NCBI RefSeq assembly: GCF_005239225.2
Contig: NC_133287.1
Coordinates: 4,445,493-4,509,492 of the forward strand
Direction of reading: 5' to 3'
Length of the DNA stretch: 64,000 bases
DNA from: Populus alba
Lineage: Eukaryota; Streptophyta; Magnoliopsida; Malpighiales; Salicaceae
Shown one piece after another: positions 12,720 through 23,439 of the stretch. The notes below the pieces were generated by a model, which did not search any database, was not told the origin of the DNA, and was given only the letters and a program-made list of their open reading frames with translations. A program made the translations under genes and the position numbers. Positions within the stretch are counted from its first letter, which is position 1; each line of letters starts with the position of its first letter.

Positions 12720-15620
12720 GTACTTTTTCAAACAAAAATAACATAGCTTCAAAAGTTTTTTTTTTTTTTTAATATTATTTGGGGTGAGCAAATCTATTGC
12801 AAAATCCATTTTTTATCATATTGTCTTAACAGAGTTTTATAAAAATTTAATCTTTAAAATTTTAAAAAATATATTTTAATATATTTTTATAAAAAATAAT
12901 TATAAAAACAAAATCATTAAAAAAAAATTAATTAGTTGATATGAATCGGATTTTCAAATCAACATGATCTCTTGAGCAATGAGAAATTTTAGTGATGATG
13001 GCCAAGGTGGTATTTTACACATGATTTAAGGAGTATTTGAGATAACATGTATTGTTTTTTAAAATATTTTTTTTATTAAAATAATTTTTTATTTTAAAAA
13101 ACAACCATTATTATAATACTAAACACTATTTTTATTTATTTTTAAAATTATATTTTTATTATAAATATATTAAAATAATTTAAAAAATTAAAAAAAAAAT
13201 TACCGCAGCCACAATCTTGATGAGGTGCTGAGGCTGGCCCGAGAGAGTATCTTCGGCGGCGAAGTCGTGTGGGTGCGAGAGAAGGTCTTCGTTATTCCCT
13301 TGCTCTCGTCATTTCCACTTCGGGCTCCGTTCAATATTCCATAGTCATAGTAATTGGAACATTGAACTCGAGAGGTTTTGAAAAGGCAAAGTGATCGTGG
13401 AATATTGCCTAAATTCTCCGAGCAAGAAAATTAGGTTCATGTCACCCAACCAAACTTCAAAATCGCTTGTCTCCCTGCCCAAGAACTTGGTTGGTGCACA
13501 AGCATCGTACGTTCATGCACTGCATTGGCTAATTGTTGATAAAATTTGACCTAAATTGCTGTCATTACTTGTCTAATTTGAATCTTCCTTCTCTTCTATT
13601 TATGCCCACCTACTCTTCAACTCAGGTTAACTATCAAAATCTCGACGTCGGCATCAGTATGACTGTTTTCTTCTTCTTCTTCTTCTTCCTTTTGGCCAGT
13701 AAGCCTCCAGCCGCCGGCACCCTGAAAGCAATCAACTTTGAACAGGTCAAGCTCAGGTTATAACAGGGATGAAAAGTATACTTTCCAGTAAATGAAAAGT
13801 AGAAAAGCACTTCCTTAATGGTTTTTTTAATGTCGTAGTAACTAACATGTGATTTCACCATCATCATTTTTCTTACCTTGAACCTTGAACTCATCTTTTC
13901 CTCCTCTGCTTTTGTAGGATGACAACCACTAAGCTTAACATATGTAATATATTGCTTGATTTTTTTTATAGTACTGCTTCGTGTAAATGTGTTATGCTAC
14001 AACTACAAGCTGGATTTTAAATTAATTTTGAAGATAAGAAAAAAAAAAAAAAGTAAATGTGTTTTCTAGTATCAAAAAGTTTTTACATTAAGAACTTGAA
14101 ACATGATGATGGTGCTAAATAAAATACATTAAAAAAAAGATATGAACTTATAAATAATAATAAAAGAGTTGTCAATATTAATTACAAATTAAAGTGAAAA
14201 GTTGATCTTCTTTATGAGTACGGAATAAATACACACACAAATATTTATTTGAGTTCGTCTCGTAAGGAACCTTTTAGATTATTTTTTATTTAATTATTTG
14301 AAAATTAAAATGGATATTCATAAAAAAAAATGATTTAAATTTTGAAGGAAAATGTATTTTCTAGTTAAAGTTCTCTTTTCTTATTCATGATTTTCTTTTG
14401 GTTTTTACATAAACATATTTTTTTCAATTAGTAATATGGTTTATTGAATAAAAATTAAATAGAAATAAAATAAATATTCACAAACATTATAACTAAAATG
14501 ATTTCTAATAACCTGATATAGATCTTATGACTAGAAAATTAAAGTTTAAGTTCTTTAACTCTAAAAAACCTAAATTTTGGCCTTTTTAATCCAAAAACAT
14601 TAAAAAAAAAATTATATTAACCTCAAAAACCTCATTTCTAACCACAATCAAATCAAACAAATCAAAAAACTTGACTCTCTCATGCATCATTAAAGGTGAG
14701 AATAACTTCTATTGAGTTTTCTTTGAAAGATGAATCCATGAACACAAAAATTGTAGTTATTGGTGGATGAAATTTGGTTATTCAAGAGCTAGCTCTCTTA
14801 TATTTTTTATACAACTTTGTCTCTTCTCTCTCAATATTTAGGGATTAAAACAAAAAAAAAAAATTATGATTTAATTATAAAAAGCTTAAAGAACTGGGAC
14901 CACATATTAAAAAATTAAAATTTAAGGGATCAAATTTAACTTTTCACACATTTTAAATAGTGTAAATGAGAAAATGCTTTTTTTTTTTTTTAATGTTCAC
15001 TTTGATCATAGTTCTTTGAAAAAAAAAATTATGAATAACCTAAAATTCAATTTTGCAAAAACATTATTCAATTTAACATCAAAGTATTGCACCTCACATT
15101 GGATACATGAAAGCATGAAAATTAAAGTAGATTATAATATACAATATCATTCCAACATAACTTGCAATGATTAAATTAAAAAGAAAGAAGTTTGATGACC
15201 AAAATGTAAAAAATAAAATTTTTAAGGACTAAATTGAAAATTAAATATGAATAGTGGAGCGAATAGGTAAATGTGAGAGGAAAAATAATAGAAATAGAGT
15301 AAAACAATAATTTGTTGTAGTTCTTAATAAATTTTGTTCTTAAGAATATCTAAAATCCTATTTCACAAAATTGTTAATCAACTTAATATTACAATACTGC
15401 ACTACACCGTGCATTAATTACGTAATAACATGCAAATTAAAGTAGTTTATAATATTTAAAATGGTTTCATAATTACTTGTAAAGATAAAATTAAAAATAA
15501 AAATCAAGAATCAGGAAGGAAAAAATTAGTTATAAACAATAGGAAGAACTTACAAAATATTAAAGGAGAGGAACAACCCAATAAAAAATTTGAATTTATT
15601 TGGCAATAGCCGCCCATTTA
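12720..15620. other. Intergenic DNA between the two ERF genes
   Basis: AT-rich repeat-like DNA, including a MITE-like block at about 13025-13195, is followed by a short GC-richer pocket at 13200-13340. The pocket has an open frame (RSHNLDEVLRLARESIFGGE) that I could not assign. It may be a decayed gene fragment or chance. From about 13960 to 15620 I see only AT-rich sequence with A-runs. Confidence 0.45.
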
Positions 15621-15770
15621 CTAAAAATTGTTTTTTTATATATTTTAAAATTATTTTGATGTTTTAATATCAAAAATATATTTTTAAAAATATAAAAAAA
15701 TATATTTTAATACATTAAAAAAAACACTTTAAACGTACCAAGCTAACACAATAAAAAAACACTAATTAGA
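15620..15770. repeat. AT-rich MITE-like copy
   Basis: It shows the 'TATTTTAAAATTATTTTGATGT...ATCAAAAATATA...' pattern seen repeatedly elsewhere in the window (for example 28490-28700, 36220-36410 and 55980-56190). The ends are not resolved. Confidence 0.4.
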
Positions 15771-15939
15771 ATATACAGAAAAGAAGATAATAATGATTTT
15801 TTTGGAAGAAAAGGAACATTTTACTAGACATACAAGACCTGACTACAAATAAAATTCCTCACCGCCTTTGAATTCCTACATTGACAGCACTCCCTATGCC
15901 TAATAAAGTATTGTGTGAGAAGTAAAAATAATATATTAT

Positions 15940-16770
15940 CTAGAAAGAGGAAAGCAAACTGTCCAGGTAGTCACTCCCCAGGTCCTGAAATTCCACCACA
16001 TCATTCGCATACAGTTCTTCTTCGCGAGCCCTTCTCTTGGGTCCAGGCTGTTCCATCGTTGTCGACTCACTTTTCACCTCCCAATCTCTTGAAGCCCTTT
16101 TTCTATGGATAACTGAAACGTTGTCGCTGCTTCCCGGAAACGTGCAAGAAGTGTCGTTCCCCTGAGAATTTGTGGTGGCCAAAACATTGGAGTCGTTTTT
16201 GGAGCGGTCAGTGCACATAGCCTTAGCAACTGTTTCAAGTGGGAAGTTTAGGTATGTCTTGGGGCCTCTGATTCTCAAAGCAGCCTTGTCGTAAGCCAAA
16301 GCTGCTGCTTCAGCTGTCTCGAAAGTCCCAAGCCAAACTCGAGCTCCTTTCCTCGACGAGTCCCTTATCTCTGCCGCATACTTTCCCCAAGGCCGCCTCC
16401 TTACTCCCCGGTAATGCCTGGTGGTCACTTTCTCTACTTTCACGGCACTCGCTTTGGAGCTTAGGCTGCTGGGGGCTTTGTTTTCTGCACTATCATTGCA
16501 AGTATCGTTAATTTCAGGAATGATTCCGTCAAGAAGCTCCTCCCAGGTCTCTGCCCCCATCGAGATCCACCTGCCTAGACTCGGTAGCCTTTGTAGAGCC
16601 TCCATCGACTCATCTCTCCGATCAAGACTAGGCAATTCCTGCCATGATTTAGACACCTCTTGTTCACTCTTACTGGTTCCTCTGTCTCCTCTATCTTCTC
16701 CTATGTAGCTTGCCCAAACATTCTCTAAAATTCCTTCAGATGCTGCTCGATGATCACTTTGTATAGTCAT
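15940..16770 (-). CDS. AP2/ERF transcription factor, ERF group IX-like
   Basis: This intronless gene encodes 276 residues. A single AP2/ERF domain at residues 120-177 ([50 protein letters not shown]) predicts GCC-box-type DNA binding in the nucleus. The N-terminal half carries an acidic conserved-looking block at about residues 60-82 ([20 protein letters not shown]) that may serve as an activation or interaction region. Basic stretches before and after the domain, including [10 protein letters not shown] near residue 255, could act in nuclear import. The tail ends in LDSLLSSF. The start is the first ATG of the frame, about 80 bp downstream of a (TA)n tract. Domain wording differs enough from the ERF at 11.8 kb ([10 protein letters not shown] against [10 protein letters not shown]) that the two are not a recent tandem copy. 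Confidence 0.9.
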   Translation of the reverse strand: MTIQSDHRAASEGILENVWASYIGEDRGDRGTSKSEQEVSKSWQELPSLDRRDESMEALQRLPSLGRWISMGAETWEELLDGIIPEINDTCNDSAENKAPSSLSSKASAVKVEKVTTRHYRGVRRRPWGKYAAEIRDSSRKGARVWLGTFETAEAAALAYDKAALRIRGPKTYLNFPLETVAKAMCTDRSKNDSNVLATTNSQGNDTSCTFPGSSDNVSVIHRKRASRDWEVKSESTTMEQPGPKRRAREEELYANDVVEFQDLGSDYLDSLLSSF

Positions 16771-16848
16771 GTTGTCATCTACATAAAAAAGAATTGGCTA
16801 GTTGATTTCACACAAACAATAAAAAGGGAGGTGGACGGAGAGTGTTAT

Positions 16849-16872
16849 ATATATATATATATATATATATAT
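16849..16872. repeat. (TA)n microsatellite upstream of the minus-strand ERF gene
   Basis: About twelve TA units lie roughly 80-100 bp upstream of the ERF start codon. The position is compatible with the core promoter or 5' leader. Confidence 0.9.
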
Positions 16873-17478
16873 GAGCACACGCGTAATCTGTTAATTAACA
16901 GCTAAGCTATGCTTATCCTACAACATTGATGGGATTTTAATCCACTTGGAAACTTGTGCTTTAATCCATTTAACATCTAAAGTCATGGAGGATATTGGGA
17001 TTTAAACACTAATTAAGAAAGAGGTGATATGTGTATTTTAAGGCTTCTCTGTTGACTTGTGTACACGTTCTAATCATTTGCAGGGATTTATCTACGTGTG
17101 TGCTGTGCATATTTTACTGGAAATTCTTCCTGTAGCTCACGATTAAATTACATGAGAGACATGGAACCTGAGGAATTGAAAGCTGGAAAAGGAGAATCTG
17201 CTGAGTTTTATATTGCTCTTGCTCTGGTGTGATTTTGCATTGTTATCCCCATGTGTTACCACTTTCCTTATATTGAAGTACAGTCACACACAGATACAGA
17301 TAAAGCTACCCTAATTAGAAAATAACTTTCAATTTCCAAAATAAATATTCAATTTTAGACTCTTAAGTACTCTTATAGTTAATCTTTCCTAGGTCTAAAA
17401 ATTCTTGATGTACCTATACTGGCCATTCTTATCCCAGGTGCAGAGTACTGAATGACTTCAGGTGAATGTGGCAGGAGT

Positions 17479-17778
17479 TCAAGCATGATACATCAAATGA
17501 TGAGTCATTCTATTGAATCCTTTGACAAATTCAAGTTGCTGAATCTTGAAGAGTGACAGTTGTGGATTTTCAAAAAAGTGAGAGAAGAGGGTATAAACCT
17601 TGATGCTTAGTTTGCTTTGCAGATACTTTTTGTTACTATCTAGCTGTAAGGCATTCAAGAGACCATGTTCCCATTGAGATGGCTGGTTTAAAAGCTTAAA
17701 GATCCTTTCCAAACATTCCTTTTCAGTCGTTTCGGATCTTGAATATTCTGTATCACTTACCATCATTATTGAACACAC
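17479..17778 (-). other. Unassigned 99-codon open frame
   Basis: This is an open frame of 99 codons in otherwise unexceptional sequence. It contains no low-complexity repeats and reads like ordinary protein (ECLERIFKLLNQPSQWEHGL, LSLFKIQQLEFVKGFNRM). I do not recognise a family and see no clear partner exons. It could be a gene fragment, an exon of a small gene, or chance. Confidence 0.25.
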
Positions 17779-18089
17779 TAAGAAGCAATTCCATGTGCCA
17801 GATGCTTTAAGTACTGAACTAAAGGATTCTATATAGAACCCGTTCTGTTGTGAGCTCTTCGAGGTGTTCGAACCCGCAAAAACCCTCCAAACTAATCCTC
17901 AGAGTAACGCTTTCTCCGAGACGAAGGTGTTGGGCTCGAGCCCTGTCCTTCTGTCAAGGAGATTTGGTTAAGAAACCTGCAGACCAGGAGGACCTTGAAT
18001 ACAGTTATGGATACCAAATCCAAAAGCTTAATCTATCAGAGCACGGATTCATCCATGAACACCTTACAAGCCCCTTTTACCTTTAACCA

Positions 18090-20600
18090 AGAGTGAATTA
18101 TAAACTCGTTATGGTCTAGTCATTGGGTTTGAAAAAACCAGCCCCCCTCTAAAACCCCTACAGCATCAGCAGTTGCATCATTTTTGCGGTCAATTCTCGG
18201 TGATCAGGGGTTGTGAACTTGATTAATAATAATAAAAAAAAATAGATCCACACGAATGGAACATGGAAATTCAAACCCAAAAGGGAGGTATGTCTAAGCT
18301 TGTGATAGAAGCAGCAATAAATTGTACAAATGCGGCTATCTGAATTCAATGGATTGGAGAGAGATGACTTGTTATATTCGATGCCGGAAACCTACAATAT
18401 CGAAGTTGTGCTCTAGACTCCGCCGCATCAGGATGCTGTAGTGTGCTCGATCAATTTAAAAAATCAACTCCTTTTGCTTCCTCCATTGCCCACCTCAGAG
18501 AAAACGGTGTCCCAATGGGTCCCACACGTTTATTGGGTCCCAGTACGAATTCCTTCCTACTTTGTTCTTTTATATATCTTTTATCTGGAACCACTGGCTG
18601 AGAGTTCATTCTGAAGAAAGAGATGAAGACCTTTGATTTCTCTTCCAAGTTATCTCTCTCGAAAAAGTTGTGGATTCAGCTGGAATTGGGTGAGTATTGG
18701 GCGTGGTATGATTCCACAGAATAGAAGCCTCCTATCTTTTCTGTCTAACGGGCTTTTATTATCTGCAACGACTAAATAATGAAACTCAAGCAACCTCTTA
18801 GGCCCGGTAGTCATATGGTTGGTACAATAGGGTTCCTTGGCTGCCCGGCACAATTAATAATGATTTAGAGGCGCTTTTTTTTTTTCTGTTTTAAAAATAT
18901 TTAAAAAAAAATTGAAATTTTTTTGGTTTTTTGTTTTCTTTTTAAATTAATTATTTCTTATTTTTTTTACATCTTTTTTATGTGCTAATGTTAAAAATAA
19001 TTTTTTAAAAATAAAAAAAATATATTTTTAATGTATTTCAGAGTAAAGAAAACTTTGAAAAGTAACCGCTATTATATTTTTAAATAATTTTTTTTTTATT
19101 ATTTTTATATTTTCAAAATTTATTTAAAATTTTATTTGTTTTTGTATTTTCAGAGTTGATTACTCACATGAATAAAAACATGAATTTGTGATCAAATAAA
19201 CAAACTTCAAGAGTCATTACACTGACTAAGAGAGTTAAAATCGAAAGGGACAACATGTGCTATTCTCAAACATTCCGACACGCACCCAACCTGCAATATT
19301 CATTTATTAAATTTTTTGATCAACTATCATTTGTTCATATTAACAAACTTTAACGGCTAGATAATACAAAATTTATATATACCCTTGTTTTTTTAACACC
19401 TCTGCTTGTAATCCAAGTAAGAAGAGGTGAGTTATCCCAGATTGATCCATCAAAATCCACAAACTAAGTCATTAGATTGGGAAAATAATCCAATAAAAAA
19501 AATACACAGTACTTTTTTTATATAAAAGAACCAATATCGAATGATATGAAATAAAAAAAATAATTTTTTTTTAAAAAAGAAAATCAATCCGTGTTAACTT
19601 GTTAAACTAATAACCCATATCATTAGATTAAAAACATATTATTTGTAAACATTCATCTAATTAAGTACTGAAAGATGAAATCAAAAAAGAAAAAAAAATT
19701 AATTATCCCACGCGATCCAAAGCTAAAAAAAAAAAAAAAAAAATAAATTAAAGAATAAGTACAAATTTTTTATTAAAAAAAATAAACTTAGAAAATTAAA
19801 AAAAATTAAAAAAGTGAGAAACAAAATAAAAAATAATAATAAATTACAAATTAGGATTAAAGGAGGTTGTTTAGCTAGTTCACGATAAGGAGGGGAAGGG
19901 CTGTGGCCGGTTTTCGTGAGCAAAGAGAACCAAAGAGATGATAGTTTGATAGTGATGACAATATGTGCGGGGAAGAGGAACCGTTCATGTGGGTATGGTT
20001 TTGTTTTTCTCTGGTATTCCCCTTTCTTGACCACTGGAAAACGAGGTCACGGGTTTCTGGGCTGGTTTCTCTTGTGTTTCTTTTTCTTTTTTTTGTAATT
20101 TACGTGGGTGTTCGGGTCAGCTTGCGCGCACCACGACTAATCCCACGGTCCACTGAACATCCTGCAAACCCAGTGAACATGTAAGGCACTACGGGGATGA
20201 CAGGCATGCACAATAAAGTTTGAATCCTGGTACAGAGAAAGGAAACAAGTCCCTTCCACCGCTAGGCTAAGACATCAAGTGCAGTTTCTCGTGTTTCCGG
20301 GATTACTAGTTCTTGACCAAGCAGGTATACAAGGGAGGCTGGCAGCGTGGGTAGTGGCAAACAATCACAGATTAGCGTTTAGTCTTTAGAAGTGTAGAAT
20401 TTACTCAACAAGCTCGTGTCTGAAACGATCTGCTTAAATATAATTGATATAACAATTGACCAAAAAATAAAACTAGGAACAATAAACTTAGTTTGACTTG
20501 AACAGTACATTATCGAACAGTAAGAGTGAAGAGGATTAGCTTTATATAATCACTAATTAAGAGACAGCCGAAAGGGATTTTAGTTTCCAGTTTCTTTTTT
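18090..20600. other. Intergenic DNA, AT-rich with one MITE-like block
   Basis: A MITE-like AT-rich copy lies at about 18880-19095. Two short minus-strand open frames at 18451-18853 lack recognisable motifs. A run of 19 A sits at 19725-19743. Nothing else could be supported up to the 3' end of the GDSL gene. Confidence 0.4.
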
Positions 20601-20665
20601 CCAATCTTCACAGGCTGTTGGGTGCCTGTTTTCTAGCCTGTAATCAACAGTAACAAAAACACCCT

Positions 20666-22441
20666 TTAGTCTATGAGTGCTCCATCAAGAGATGCTATAG
20701 CCTCGTCAGCTAAGATCCGGTACATTTTTTCTGTAGGATGAACAGCATCCCAAAACGCATATTTTGATGGATCAGCACATGTGGTCATGCCTTTGCATGT
20801 GTCCCCATATTCTATAGTTCCTGATCCACAGCAACCTTTTGAAGTTTCCACAAATCCTGCCGACGAGAGAAAAAGATCATCACCAACTACTGTTTTTTTT
20901 TTTTTTTTTTTAATATATGGAGTAAATAAGAGTGAAACAGAAGATTTTTTTGGGATGTGTACTAACCAAATTTCTTTGGGTTGTTGATTGCATTTTGTAT
21001 GACACCATAGCAATCAACATAAGCATCTTTAATCCCTATTGTTTTCTTGAGAATAGCCAGTTTCTCTTTTATCTTCGCGTTGAATGACCAGGCTGCTTGG
21101 TTATAGCTCTCGACACAGGTATTCTGGCCCGCCAGGGTCCTGACGAGTGGCATGCATCCCAGCGGAGGGACCCCGACAACCACCACTCTTGTGGCCCCCA
21201 GTCTATTCATTTCCTGCAAACATATTGATGATCAACGCTGTTGCAACTTACCAAAAGAAGATATAACATAAATTTGTTCAGAAAGTAGATATCGATCAGC
21301 TGGCATGGCATTCAATGAGAAGTGTAAATTGCCCCTTTAAGGTGTTCATGATACTATGGACAAGCAAGAGGCCAGGTTATTGGGGAATGGAAAGACCGTT
21401 TCCAGCAAAGCAACGAACTTGGTAGAGGATATTGTAGAATTATCACCAATATTTCAACTGGCAGAGGCATGTGAAATGATTTTGAGCAAATATCAAACTG
21501 AGGTGCACAAACTTGTTGATTTCCTAGATCACTGAGGTTTACGAAACAGTAATAACTTATTGAAAGAGAGAGCAAGCACCTTAATGTCCTCGAACATCCT
21601 TGATGCCAAGAAATTTTGGTACTGTTCAACATTGAATTGCTTGGGGCGATTTGGTTCCAAGTAGTAGTTCTGGAGAAAGTCATTGGTGCCCATACTCAAA
21701 AGAAAAATAGCATTATTTACGATGTTTTGTGCCTTCTTTACACCTACCAACCGAGACAAATGGAGCTTATAGTGCTTCAAGTACTCTAGCTGCTTGGAAA
21801 CCGGCAACACTTGCTATTGCAATTTGCAACCAGAGAGGAAAAAAAGGAGAGGGAAAAGGTCAGCCTCATACAATGACGAGCATTTCAGAACTTTTGCAGG
21901 TATTCGCAAGATAATGTGGTTAAAAGAAAAGTAGAAGGATTTTTTCCGGGCTTACTGAGAGATTAGCAGTAAGGTCATCATAACCAGAAGCAGCAGAAGC
22001 AAAACTAACACCATGAAGCAAATCTGTTGGCTTCAGATTAGGATCAAGAAAGGCTGGAATTATCTTCGTATAACCAATTGCCTCAGCTGGTGAAAGAAGC
22101 ATAAACTATATATTAATCAAATGAAAGGTGACATACGAATTTTTGTAGCGTAATGACAAGAACTCACCTATGAAATCTGTGGCAAGTCTTCCATTGCTGA
22201 ACCTTCCAGTGGGGCGACGGTCAAAGAAGTCCTTCCCATAAGGAGGAAAGTTGCCCTTCACGGTCGTTGGAAGGCGGTTGTTGTTGCCAGGATCAACGCT
22301 TGAGTCTCCAAAGACGAGAACACAAGTCACATTGTGTTTCGCTGTCAATTGCCTTAATTGACGAATGTCCACTGCTCCTGAGAACAGTGGCATCAGTGCC
22401 ATTAATGCTAGAACCGTCACCATTGGAACTCTTGAATGCAT
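20666..22441 (-). CDS. GDSL esterase/lipase, secreted (SGNH hydrolase family), five exons
   Basis: Exons on the minus strand are 22441-22168, 22086-21956, 21813-21580, 21213-20967 and 20856-20666. All introns are GT..AG and phases close to give 358 residues. Residues 1-23 form a signal peptide with hydrophobic core VTVLALMALMPLF, so the product is likely secreted. Block I is FGDSSVDPGNNN with catalytic Ser47, block II holds Gly117 in GVSFASAASG, block III is GTNDF with Asn179, and block V is DAVHPTE with Asp332 and His335. The length and five-exon form are typical of plant GDSL lipases. Such enzymes hydrolyse acyl or acetyl esters, often in cuticle, wall or anther tissue, but the substrate cannot be read from sequence. 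Cys304/305/316/322 may form disulphides. Exon 3 starts at CAA after TAG. This was chosen because it preserves phase and the family sequence VLPVSKQLEYLKHYK. Confidence 0.92.
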
Positions 22442-22449
22442 TGGTGTTG

Positions 22450-23430
22450 TCTCCTTGTAAATGTGTCAAGACTGAAAGAGAATTTGATTAGTGAAGGCAA
22501 GATTTGAACTACGTACTACACCTTTCTTAAATAGCCAACGAGCATCTCCTCCAATAGAATAAGCTATTTAAAAGAGTTAAATCGATAGTATAGCATCTCC
22601 TCCAATATTGTAAATATATATATTTTTTTTAATTTATGTTCATTTTAATAGTAAAAAATCATGTACAAGAGTTAATTATATTTTATTATATTCGACACAT
22701 AATTATTTTAACAACCCAATATTATTCTAATCCAATGACACTGGCTTTGTAACTGAAGCACATCAGAATTAAATTTCAGCCAGAAAGTATCGTAAGGATA
22801 GCTTTATTTTTTTTATAATTAGGGTGGATATTCAGACTAGTTATATATACTTTAATTAATTTTATAAATTTTAAAATTAATAATTATATATATTTTTAAT
22901 GATTCTGAAATTTATAATATATAAATTAATAATATTTAAAAAATAAATTTAAAATCTGATTAATTACAATGACCAATGGTTTGGGGCCTTGAGGCATTAA
23001 TCAAATTCTGCTTCTATTTTTCGTTGCGTGCAAAATTTCGCTGTTAAACGTCACGCATGAGTTTATTTTTCTACCTACCAAGCTGACAACAATACGGGCT
23101 TTGAACAGTGCGGTACAGATTTGGTGATGAAAGTATATTAAATTGATGTTTTTTATATAAAAAACATAATTTCATTAATACTGAAAATAATATATAGCCA
23201 CTATAATTTCACAAGATTCAAATAGAGATATAATCGATTATAATAACTGAAAAAAAAAAAATTGATCACTATATCAGAAACTATTGACCTTGTAAATAGC
23301 ATCTCGTCCTCATTTCACATACTTTCAAAGAGTTCTTCGAGGGTTGTTTTTCTTTCTTTTCAAGTTGTTTACAATAAGATTGTTTTTCATGTGTTTAAGT
23401 GCATGCTTGTTATTATTATGATGATTAATT
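22450..23430. other. Upstream region of the GDSL gene, AT-rich
   Basis: The word GCATCTCCTCCAATA occurs twice about 50 bp apart (near 22540 and 22592) just upstream of the GDSL start. The rest is AT-rich and unassigned. Confidence 0.4.
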
Positions 23431-23439
23431 TTTAAAGTA

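Noticed and set aside
16421..16708. Plus-strand open frame of 95 codons inside the second ERF
   Set aside because: It is antisense to the AP2/ERF gene and low in protein-like features.
17838..17970. tRNA-like box B words (GGTGTTCGAACCC) suggesting a SINE or tRNA
   Set aside because: No cloverleaf, matching A box at proper spacing, or A-rich tail could be found.
20781..20987. Plus-strand open frame within the GDSL gene
   Set aside because: It is antisense to exon 5 and its intron, and includes a T-run.
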